Shown here: in pieces, positions 45,391 to 56,200 of the stretch
Numbering within the stretch: position 1 is the first letter of the stretch
How the letters are laid out: each line of letters starts with the position of its first letter
Source of the DNA: Perca fluviatilis
Taxonomy: Eukaryota > Chordata > Actinopteri > Perciformes > Percidae
NCBI RefSeq assembly: GCF_010015445.1
Contig: NC_053112.1
Coordinates: 38,620,281-38,684,280 of the forward strand
Reading direction: 5' to 3'
Length of the DNA stretch: 64,000 bases
The notes under the pieces: model-generated
Databases searched by the model: none
Seen by the model: only the letters and a program-made list of their open reading frames with translations
Told to the model about the DNA's origin: nothing
Program-made: the position numbers and the translations under genes

Positions 45391-45735
45391 TGGTTAACGC
45401 CACTGGTATTTCCTTTTAGCACTGGTTTGTCATCCACTTGTGATACCCTCATATCTCAGCAGAGTTTCTTTCCCCTTAAAAGCAGCTCAACAATATGATT
45501 TTGTATCAAGTTTGTTTTCTTGGCCTGTTCATACCTTTGCTTAGTAATGTGATCGGTATTGGTTAACTCTACATATTTATCTACCTGTTTCATGCAGACG
45601 TATGGGAGCGGTAACTTGAAGCGCGTGGGTGTGATTCTCCAGAGTGGGGGTTCTGATTCTGCTGCTGGTCTGTTTCCCCTGCTGGGTTATCCTCATAAAC
45701 ACTGAACCTCTCCTACTGGCTGTCAAACAGCCAGG
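45391..45735 (+). pseudogene. Decayed genomic copy of slc47a1 exons 3 and 4
   Basis: 45391-45459 matches exon 3 (VVNATGIS, then an in-frame TAG, then STCDTLISQ). 45597-45735 matches exon 4 ([15 protein letters not shown], with a 1-nt insertion after CAGAG, then CCTACTGGCTGTCAAACAG). The intron remnant between them keeps CTCAACAA and TTTTGTATCA blocks of the functional intron, so this is a DNA duplicate, not a retrocopy. The donor after exon 3 is lost (CAGCAGAG instead of CAGGTAG) and about 13 nt of the exon 4 end are deleted. No copy of exons 1, 2 or 5 was found next to it. Same strand as the live gene, about 10 kb upstream. Confidence 0.9.
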
Positions 45736-47149
45736 TCGGTCCCAATGGGGAAGTATTTTTGTCTTCATATGAGCGGATTGGAGGATGGAGTCTGTGATTG
45801 CATTGCTAACAGCTTGATCAAAAATTTTAATATTATGATGTAATTGGCTATTGCCTTAATCACTTTTTAGCCTACTCTACAGTAACCCGGGCTCACATTA
45901 ATTCCTTCACTATTTACATAAAATATAGTCTTATGATTCAGTTACTACTACATGTCTACATGTTTTTGACATACACATTGTTTGTCTTTCATAATGTAAA
46001 TTTTGAAGAAACTCAAAGAAGAAATCATTTTTATATGAAATAACCAAATAGAAATGTCTATATTTGGTTAATCCTGTGAATTAAATCAAATTATTTTATT
46101 CCACTGCTGTTCAAAGCCTTTAAATTCTACATTGACACAAGGTAGTCTGCTCCATGATTTGCAACATTGCCCACAATGGCCTAATATAATAAGATATATT
46201 TGAGGGGTAGAAAACTAATCTTTATTCTCTCACCTCATATAGTCAGTGGATGATTGAGAGCTTTGTGAGTTAATGTTGTGAGTTTCTTGAACGTGGTTTG
46301 ACGTCAGGAACACCTTTGGGTGATCTGGGCCAATTTTGAGTAACTGAGTGTTCACGGTATCTCAGTGTTCCGTGGTTGTTTTCTTTGGCTTATCCTCCAG
46401 CTCTTCCTGTTTTAGTCTCCCTCTTAATTTGCACATATAATCCAAGATTGCTGAGGTGAGACTGGGTGACAGGTTGGAGTTGCTAAAGTTAGATGACGTC
46501 TTTGAAAAGCAAATGTTTGACAACATTTTGAAGTATTTTTTGGCATGGGTAGCGTTCCTCTGGTCTTTCCAGATCCCAACCCACTAACCACAGGCTGATT
46601 CAATGGATTGTTTTTGCCCATCTGTGCAGATACTCTTTAAAAAGCACCTGGCTCTTTAATGTTGGCTGTGCCACTGTGTTATCTCTAGTCTTCTATCTGT
46701 CTTGTCACTCTTAAATGCTTCTCAGGCGCCTGAGTTGCTGGGTTGCAGGACGGAGATTGGCCTACTGGGGGGAGACTCTATTGAACAGTCAGTATGGCAC
46801 ATGATATACAGTAGTCAGAAGGGAATGTAAAATGAAGTAGCTGTGGTCTGCCAGTGGGAACACTGTTTTTATGAGGGGGGGAGGGGAGATGACCCCTTTG
46901 CTTCACTAGATTTCAAAAGAGTAAGAGTAAGTGACTTGTGATAAAACAAAGAGCCAAAGAGAACCATTTATATTTTCTCAGCTAGCAGACCATACCAGGC
47001 ATGAAATTCGAGCAGTACCCTATTAGAAGACCCTATAAAAAAGATGAATATGGGTAGGGGCCATAAGTGTAGTTAGCATGTGAATTCAAAGAGTTTAGGA
47101 TGAATATGTTTGAGATGGTTTCCTTCTTCAGGTGCTACATGAATATATA
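45736..47149. other. Intergenic sequence after the MATE relic
   Basis: No further MATE exons were recognised here on either strand. Open frames are short. Confidence 0.5.
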
Positions 47150-47261
47150 GTAAAGAGTTTCAACTTGTAGTTCAAATCAGCATAAATGAGACTGAGATGT
47201 GTGGAGTTCCTCAGGGGTCAATCCTTAAACCACTTTTATTCAATGTGTACATGTTCCTCTT
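47150..47261 (+). mobile_element. Old L2/CR1-like LINE fragment hosting the RTE insertion
   Basis: In frame it reads INETEMCGVPQGSILKPLLF then NVYM, the reverse-transcriptase GVPQGSxLGPLLF motif. The sequence resumes at 52510 after the RTE element, but only a few residues beyond the break can be read. Fragmentary. Confidence 0.65.
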
Positions 47262-47272
47262 AATTTGTAAAT

Positions 47273-50200
47273 CCATCCATCCATCTTCGTCCGCTTATCC
47301 GGTGTCGGGTCGCAGGGGGAGCAGCTCCAGCAGGGGACCCCAAACTTCTCTTTCCCGAGCCACATTAACCAGCTCTGACTGGAGGATCCCGAGGCGTTCC
47401 CAGGCCAGGTTGGAGATATAATCCCTCCACCTAGTCCTGGGTCTTCCCCGAGGCCTCCTCTCAGCTGGACATGCCTGGAACACCTCCCTAGGGAGGCACC
47501 CAGGGGGCATCCTTACCAGATGCCCGAACTACCTCAACTGGCTGCTTTCGACGCAAAGGAGCAGCGGCTCTGCTCCGAGCTCCTCACGGATGACTGAGCT
47601 TCTCACCCTATCTCTAAGGGAGACGCCAGCCACCCTCCTGAGGAAACCCATTTCGGCCGCTTGTACCCTGGATCTCGTTCTTTCGGTCATGACCCAGCCT
47701 TCATGACCATAGGTGAGGGTAGGAACGAAAACTGACCGGTAGATCGAGAGCTTTGCCTTCTGGCTCAGCTCTCTTTTCGTCACAACGGTGCGATTAATTG
47801 AATGTAATACCGCACCCGCTGCACCGATTCTCCGACCAATCTCCCGCTCCATTGTCCCTTCACTCGCGAACAAAACCCCAAGGTATTTCCTTTGGGGTAA
47901 GGACTCCTCATTCCCTACCTGGAGTAGGCACTCCATCAGTTTCCTGCTGAGAACCATGGCCTCAGATTTAGAGGTGCTGATCCTCATCCCAGCCACTTCA
48001 CACTCGGCTGCAAACCGATCCAGTGAGTGCTGAAGGTCACAGGCCGATGATGCCATCAGGACCACATCATCTGCAAAGAGCAGCGATGAGATCCCCAGCC
48101 CACCGAACTGCAACCCCTCCCCACCCCGACTACACCTTGATATCCTGTCCATAAATATTACAAATGGGATTGGTGACAGAGGCCAACCCCCACCTTAAAC
48201 GAGTCCGACTTACTGCCGAGAACCCGGACAGAGCTCTCACTTTGGTCGTACAGAGATTGGATGGCCCTGAGAAGAGACCCCCTCACCCCATACTCCCGCA
48301 GCACCTCCCACAGTATCTCCCAGGGGACCCGGTCATACGCCTTTTCCAGATCCACAAAACACATGTAGACCGGTTGGGCATACTCCCAGGCTCCCTCCAG
48401 GATCCTTGCGAGAGTGAAGAGCTGGTCCGTTGTTCCACGACCAGGACGGAATCCGAATTGTTCCTCTTCAACCCGAGGTTCGACTATCGGCCTAACCCTC
48501 CTTTCCAGCACCTTGGAGTAGACTTTACCAGGGAGGCTGAGAATTGTGATACCCCTGTAATTGGCACACACCCTCTGGTCCCCCTTTTTAAAAAGGGGAA
48601 CCACCACCCCGGTCTGCCACTCCTTTGGCACTGTCCCAGACTTCCACGCAATGTGAAGAGGCGTGTCAACCAGGACAGCCCCTCCACACCCAGAGCCTTG
48701 AGCATTTCTGGACGGATCTCATCAATCCCAGGGGCTTTGCCACTGTGGAGTTGTTTGACTACATCAGTGACTTCCGCCTGGGAAATTGACAATGATCCCC
48801 CATCATCCTCCAGCTCTGCCTCTAACATAGAGGGCATATTAGTCGGATTCAGGAGTTCCTCAAAGTGCTCCTTCCACCGCCTTATTACCTCCTCAGTTGA
48901 GGTCAACAGTGTCCCATCCTTACTGTACACAGCTTGGATGGTTCCCCGTTTCCCCCTCCTGAGGTGGCGAACAGTTTTCCAGAAGCACCTTGGTGCCGAC
49001 CGAAAGTCCTTCTCCATGTCTTCTCCAAACTTCTCCCACACCCACTGCTTTGCCTCTTTCACGGCAGAGGCTGCGGCCCTTCGGTACCCTGCAACTGCCT
49101 CCGGAGTCCTCTGGGATAACATATCCCGGAAAGACTCCTTCTTGAAACATAGAGCCGTTTCCACAAGATATCGCTTTATGCCGATGATATACTTTTATTT
49201 TTGAAGAATCCTAACAAATCCATCCCTTCACTAATAAAAATGATTGAAAACTTTAGTAAGTTTTCAGGATATAAAATAAACTACGAAAAATCATTAGCTT
49301 TTCCGCTCGGCGAAAGAATAAGCTCATCAAGCTATCATCCTTTTAAAGTGACCAAAAAAGGATTTAAATATCTTGGTATATATTTTAGTGCAGATTTTTA
49401 AAAGTTGATTAAACATAATCTTTTACCTGTAATAGCAAAAATAAAAACTGATCTTCTAAGATGAACTAATCTTTCACTTTCTCTATTGGACCGTATAGCT
49501 ATAATTAAAATGAATGTTCTCCCTCGCCTGTTGTATGTTATCCAAATGCTACCTATTTATATTCCATCCAAAATATAATAAAAGGCCAAGGATGGAACTT
49601 CGAAAGCTTCAACTACCAATCAAAAAAGGAGGACTTGGCATCCCAAATTTTTTATTTTATCATTGGGCCGCACAATTAAAATTTATGGCAGAGTGGATTA
49701 AAAAAAGCCATTTCTGCTTTCCAGATTTAGAAGGTATAGGTCTGGATGTGGTTCAATTAGAACACCTTCCGTTTATATGTTTCACAAAAGTATATACCAA
49801 GATTAAGCACAATTATATACTGAAAAATATCTGTAGATCTCTCAGTGCTGTTCGTAAATATTTTGGGCTTGACAAATACTCATTGTTGGCTCCTATTAGA
49901 CATACCTGTATTGGTGCAGGCTTTAATGAGTGGAGAGAAGCTGGTATCATAAGAATATTAGATGTTTATGCAGATAATGCTCTCAAGTCTTTCCAACAAT
50001 TACAGTATGAGTTTAATATCTCTCAAGTCCACTTTTTTCGATATTTACAAATAAGAAGCTATCTTAGTTCTAGTGAATACTATAAACAAGGTGGGAAAAT
50101 AAATGTGTTTGATAGTATTTTATTAAAGGCAGCTGCATTGAAAAGTAAAACAATGACATATATTTACGACCAAATTACAGCAAATAATAAAGGTTTAATA

Positions 50201-52498
50201 AATATTAAACAAAATTGGGAAATTCACTTTGGTGTTACACTGGAAGACCAGATATGGAACAAAGTATTAAATCATGCTAGAAAAATAACTAAATCAAACA
50301 AATCGTACAGTATAAAATTATTAATAAGCTGCATGTGACTCCTTTAACTCGAAGTAAATACGACGCATGTACAAAATTTTGTCTTAAATGTAAAAAGGAT
50401 ACAGGAACCTATTTCCACTTAATATGGTCCTGTCCTTTTTGCATTGCATCATTCTGGTCTTCGGTTGTTCATGAAATTGAAAAATCTTTTGGGATTAAAG
50501 TGCCACTGGATCCCAGCTTGTGTATCCTTGGTGTAAATAACTGTGTGCCGGAAACAAAAACAATGTCTATAATGCTATATGCTGCTCGCCTTTCCATTCT
50601 TCATGTTTGGATTAAAGAACACTCTCCTACTTTAACTCTTTGGCGCGAAAAACGTTTGTCACTGCTACCATATGAAAGAAGGCATAATGTACTGGATGGA
50701 ACTCTGGATACGTTTGTAAATTACTGGTCTCCCCTTAAAGATTATTTTGGCAAGCAATAACATGCATTAATATGGATTGAGAAGAAGAAACCCCCCCCCC
50801 CAAAATAATGTATTTAAATATGGTCTACGGTCTGTATAAAACTTGAGAATATATGTAAATATATATGCGATGTATGTGTATACATGAAGTACAAAATTTA
50901 CACTGCTAACTTATTAAATGTAGGCGGAGTAGACATGTAAGAACTACTTATTTGTTATTATTTGCGGGTTTTTTTTTTTCCTGCTCTTTTGTTTTTCTAT
51001 GTTTATGGTAAGAAGAAAAATGTGAAAATAAAAAAAAAAAAAAAGACTCCTTCAGTCGGACGGCTTCCCTGACCACCGGTGTCCACCACGGTGTTCGTGG
51101 GTTACCGCCCCTTGAGGCACCTAAGACCCTAAGACCACAGCTCCTCGCCGCAGCTTCATCAATGGAAACTTTGAACATTGTCGGGTTCAATGCCCACAGC
51201 CTCCACAGGGATGCACGAAAAGCTCCGCCGGAGGTGTGAGTTGAAAGTCTGTCGGACAGGGGCCTCCTCCAGACGTTCCCAATTTACCCGCACTACCCGT
51301 TTGGGCTTACCATGTCTGTCCAGAGTCTTCCCCCACCCCCTGACCCAACTCACCACCAGATGGTGATCGGTTGACAGCTCCGCTCCTCTCTTCACCCAAG
51401 TGTCCAAAACATACGGCCTCAGATCAGATGAAACGATTATAAAATCGATCATTGACCTTTGGCCTAGGGTGCTCTGGTACAAAGTACACTTATGAGCATC
51501 CCTATGTTCGAACATGGTGTTTGTTATAGACAATCCATGACTAGCACAGAAGTCCAACCACCAACAACCACTCTGGTTTAGATCAGGGAGGCCATTCCTC
51601 CCAATCATGCCTCTCCATGTGTCTCCATCATTGCCCACGTGCGCGTTGAAGTCCCCCAGCAGATCAATGGAGTCCCCCACTGGAGCCCCATGCAGGACTC
51701 CACTCAAGGTCTCCAAGAAGGCCGAATACTCTGAACTCTTGTTTGGTGCATATGCACAAACAACAGTCAGAGTTTTCCCCCCCACAACCTGCAGGCGTAG
51801 GGAGGCAACCCTCTCGTCAACTGGGGTAAACTCCAACGTAGCGGCACTCAGCCGGGGGCTTGTGAGTATCCCCAACCCGCCCGGCGCCTCACACCCTGGG
51901 CAACTCCGGAGAAGAAAAGAGTCCAACCCCTATCCAGGAGTATGGTTCCAGAACCGAGACTGTGCATAGAGGTAAGCCCCACCAGATCTAACCGGTAGCG
52001 CTCCACCTCCCGCACCAGTTCCGGCTCCTTCCCCCACAGAGAGGTGACGTTCCACGTCCCCAGAGCCAGCGTCTGCTGCCCGGGTCTGGTCCGTCGAGGC
52101 CCCTGACCTTCACTGCCACCCATGTGGCAGCGCACCCGACCCCAGCGGTTCCTCCCACAGGTGGTGGGCCCATGGGCTGGAGAGATGGGAGCCACGTAGC
52201 TTTTTTGGGCTGTGCCCGGTCGGGCTCCGTGGCAAACCCGGCCACCAGACGCTCGCTGACGAGCCCGCCATCTGGGCCTGGCTCCAGACGGGGGCCCCGG
52301 GCTTCCTCTGGGCAGGGTCACTCCATCTCTACCTCGTTCACTCATAGGGTTTTTGAACCATTCTTTGTCTGGCCCCTCACCTGAGACCACTTTGCCTTGG
52401 GAGAACCTACCAGGAGCACAAAGCTCCAGACAACACCGCCCTCAGGTTCATAGAGACACACAAACCTCTCCACCACGATAAGGTGATGGTTCCCGGAG
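47273..52498 (-). mobile_element. Full-length RTE-clade (Rex3/Expander-like) LINE, interrupted and inactive
   Basis: Reads on the minus strand. 5' start at 52498 (AACCATCACCTTATCGTGGT near the end), endonuclease at about 52100-51160 ([36 protein letters not shown]), reverse transcriptase at about 49130-47550 (RGITILSLPGKVYSKVLERR, FGFRPGRGTTDQLF, VDLEKAYDRVP, LLFADDVVLMAS), and a 3' end of ATGG repeats. An 11-bp target-site duplication AATTTGTAAAT flanks it at 47262-47272 and 52499-52509. Removing the nested L1 leaves about 3.3 kb, the usual full length. At least two frameshifts break the RT (near 48630 and 48160), so it is dead. Confidence 0.92.
49142..51042 (+). mobile_element. 5'-truncated L1/Tx1-like LINE inserted into the RTE element
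   Basis: Starts inside the reverse transcriptase: HKISLYADDILLFL then SGYKINYEKS; later LQLPIKKGGLGIPNFLFYHW, and a Cys-rich FCLKCKKDTGTYFHLIWSCP near the end. It ends in a 3' A-rich tail. The 11-bp duplication AAGACTCCTTC stands at 49131-49141 and 51043-51053, and removing the insert restores the RTE reading frame (VREAVRLKESFRD). In-frame stops near 49399 and 49463 show it is inactive. Confidence 0.92.
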
Positions 52499-52509
52499 AA
52501 TTTGTAAAT

Positions 52510-53056
52510 GTCAGTTTAAAATAGAAAAGCATACTTTTTATCAGTTATTCTGATCACCCACTTAGCACTTTGACAAAACCACTGCCATAAACAAAGTCAA
52601 AACTTTGACAGCATGTAGCCCACGAGTGGTAAGCTCAGACTTTAACACAAGTAAAGATAACTATTCTGCCATTTATCTCCCCCGTTGGATCAGTTTGTTT
52701 CCATGACTGCCCTGTATGTCATCTTGTGTTTAAGTCCAGTGTGAGTGTGATTCTTTTTCTAAGTGTCATAACTGTTGAAAATTAATCTGCAAGTGTAAGG
52801 TGCCAGACACCGACTCTGAAGTGTCACGTAGGAAGAAGCCTAAACAGGTTATGTATTAAACTATCTAACATCTTAAAGTCTGTAACACATGGCACTGTTG
52901 CTGGGGGCTTGGTCTACCCAATTGCAGTGACGCCCCCAAAACTGTTGCACAAGCTGGTTGGCTAGGAGGAAACTCCACGTGCGATACCCTTCCCCCATAA
53001 CACACATAGACACTGCTGTTAAAGGGAAAGCGGTCTGTTTGTTGAGGAACGCAGTC
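52510..53056. promoter_or_regulatory. slc47a1: Upstream region of slc47a1 (promoter not resolved)
   Basis: About 550 bp between the RTE element and the start codon. No convincing TATA box. CCACGTG at about 52976 is an E-box-like site. TSS unknown. The close RTE insertion sets a near limit to undisturbed upstream sequence. Confidence 0.3.
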
Positions 53057-53248
53057 ATGGACAGTTCAATTAAAGCACCAATTAAATATTCAGCGGGAGT
53101 GGAAGGAGATTCGAAAGTAGGTAAAGCGGCTGCTTCTGTTCAAGGCTCCGGTGATAGTCGGGGCTCCTGCCTGAAGAACATGCGTTGCTTCATCCCACCG
53201 GACTACCGGCATGAGCTGGTACAACTTTTCAAGTTAGCGGGACCAGTG
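53057..53248 (+). CDS. slc47a1: slc47a1 exon 1 (start codon)
   Basis: 64 codons from [20 protein letters not shown] to [13 protein letters not shown]. The upstream in-frame ATG at 52958 is also open, but the MDSS start gives a normal cytosolic MATE N-terminus. Donor GTAAGA. Confidence 0.88.
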
Positions 53249-56200
53249 GTAAGACCAAACTGAATTTGAAATGAAACAGTGACGTTAACTGATGTTTGAG
53301 TGGTCAAGTTTTGTTTGGATGTGTTCACGTTTCTCCCATTTTCTGTGCATTGTGTATGCATAAGTACGTTAATTAAGTTAGTTTATGAAGCGAACATTTA
53401 TTAGGGAATATATATGCTTTCAGCTATTCAATAAAGTTAAAGTAGCCTACTTTTAGTGCTGCATACAGGTTGTTTTTTTATCGTTCTTATTCACACAAAG
53501 AAGAGATGCACCGATTGACCGACTGGTGACCGGAATTGGCCAATTTTCACGTAATCAGCCATGACCAGCGACCGACCGGCCTGTCAGTCTGACATATACC
53601 GATTTTATGCCGGTCAAATGCTGTAAATAAATAACATTGTAAAGGCTACAATACACAATGCATAGGAATTATGTATAGGCTAGCAAATAATAACAATAAA
53701 CCCACTAATTACATTATCTTAATGCAGTGTAACTACTGTAGCATGTAAATAATGCACCTAAAATACAAACGTGAGCAAGGGTGCACGCTTTAGAGTCCTG
53801 GTGGCGTACAGGTCCTGGAGCGGCGGCAGATTGCAGCCAATTGCCTTCTCTGCAGCCTGAATGACACACTGCAGTCTGCCCTTGTCCTTGGCAGTGGCAG
53901 CAGCATACCAGATGGTGATGGAGGATGTGAGGATGGACTCGATGGCTGTGTAGAAGTGCACCATCATTGTCTTTGGCAGGTTGAATTTCTTCAGCTGCCG
54001 CAGGAAGTACATCCTCTGTTGTGCTTTCTTGATGAGGGAGCTGATGTTGAGATCTTGGGAGATGATAGTTCCCAGGAAGCGGAAAGACTCCACAGTGTCA
54101 ATTGTGGAGCCACAGAGGGTGATGGGGGCAGGTCTTCCTGAAGTCCACAACCATCTCCAGCGTTGAGCTCTAGGTTGCTTTGATTGCACCAGGTCACCAG
54201 GTGGTCAGCCTCCCACCTGTAGGCGGACTCATCACCATCGGAGATGAGTCCGATGATGTCGTCCGCGAACTTCAGAAGCTTGACAGACTGGTGACTGGAG
54301 GTGCAACTGTTGGTGTACAGGGAGAAGAGCAGAGGAGAAATAACACAGCCCTGAGGGGATCCGGTGCTGATGGTCTGTGAGTCGGAGACTTGTTCCCCCA
54401 GCTTCACATGCTGCTTCCTGTCAGACAGGAAGTCAGTGATCCACCTACAGGTGGAGTCAGGCACACCAAGCTGGGAGAGCTTCTCCTGAAGCAGAGCCGG
54501 GGGATGGTATTGAAGACACCACTCTATTTTTTTCAATGGCGGAAACGGGAAGCAGGACTGTTGGTAGCAGTCCTGAACACATCCCAGTCAGTAGAGTCCA
54601 AACACGTCTGGAGATCCTCCACAGCCTCACTGGTCCACTTCTTTGATGTCCTCACTACAGGTTTGCAGAGCTTTAGTTTCTGCCTGTACGCGGGGATCAG
54701 GTGGACCATGACGTGGTCAGAGAGTCCCAGTGCATGCCTACGTGCAACCATTGCATGGTATTTATTTATATAGTAAGGCTTATGATATCCATTAGGTCTT
54801 GCACTCACTGAAAATATCTATAATGCCTCATGTTTGTATTTATTTTGTATGAAATATCTGCCTTGTGTATTAACATGAAAATGAGGACTGATATTTGTGT
54901 TTGTACTCCAGATCATTTCCCAGTTGATGGTCTTTATGATCAGTTTCGTCAGCACTGTGTTCTGTGGTCACCTGGGGAAAACTGAACTTGCAGCAGTGGC
55001 GTTATCAATTTCGGTGAGGAGGCTTTCTCTAATCCTATCTGGGTTTGAACTGGTATCCCAGCCTGCCATCTGATTTATCTATCTTTTAATGTTTATGTTT
55101 TTCTCTTAATTGTTTTTTTTTCTTTCTTTCTTTTTTGCAGGTGGTTAATGTCACCGGCCTTTCCATTGGCGCTGGTTTGTCGTTAACTTGTGATACCCTC
55201 ATATCTCAGGTAGTGTTCTCACCAGAGGTTGTTCTTTCACTTCCTTTATCTAACCAAGACAAACACAACTGCTACTGCTGCGTTCCCAGGTAGTCCTGGG
55301 GTCCCCTTTAAAACAACTCAACAAGGAGCTTTTGTATCATGTTAGTTTTCTTTGGTTATTGGCGTGATTTGGTGTATGGCATCTCTACTTATGTAAGTAT
55401 CTGTCTTCCTGTTTCATGCAGACATATGGGAGCGGTAACTTGAAGCGTGTGGGTGTGATTCTCCAGAGGGGGGTTCTGATTCTGCTGCTGGCCTGTTTCC
55501 CCTGCTGGGCTATCCTCATCAACACTGAACCTCTCCTACTGGCTGTCAAACAGAGCCCAGAGGTTGCCAGGTCAGTCATTTTTTAAAGGCGGGCCTGGTA
55601 TCTATTACCAATATACACTTTCTATACATTGTTTGAAATGGTCATTACCCCCTGACAGCAATAAAAAGCACAAATAGCGCAACTGTGGTTTTTATGCCTA
55701 CTCCTGTAGAGTTCTCATCAGTTGCAGTTTTTAAAACCAACTGTACCAACTGTGGAATTGGACTACTATTTAACGCAACTACAAGATGTTTTTTACCAGT
55801 TATGAAACTGTCTCAATGTAATACTGACGCCATCAGACGGCAGTGCAGCCCACCGCGCGCAGCTTCTCGCTGTGCTGCTGGCCCCTGGGGCAGCATGGTC
55901 ACCGAGTCCTGTACACCCTAGTCTCGCAATGCCAGACCTTCCTCCACAGCACTGCGAAGGAGGGTCTGGCGAGTCCACACAGCAGTCCGGGATGGGAGAA
56001 AAACATGCTCTGGTTTTTTGGCATTTCTTTAAACCAATCACAATCGTCTTGGTTTATGCGCCGGACGGAGCCACGGTGCCACTGCAAAATATAGCCTTGG
56101 GAAGGAACTTGTTTTGGTGGAACATGTGTACGTTCAAAGGTTGTTTTAGTCGTGCAACAGAAAATTCAGATTGGACAGATAGTCTAGCTAGCTGTCTGGA

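Noticed and set aside
48164..49204. A 346-codon + strand open frame
   Set aside because: It is antisense to the RTE reverse transcriptase and runs into the L1 insert; no coding character.
49514..50760. Long open frames of 274 and 141 codons
   Set aside because: They are pieces of the L1-like ORF2 3' region, broken by stops and frameshifts, not host genes.
52958..53056. Upstream in-frame ATG as the slc47a1 start
   Set aside because: It would add 33 residues without MATE similarity; the ATG at 53057 gives the expected N-terminal length. Not excluded without transcript data.
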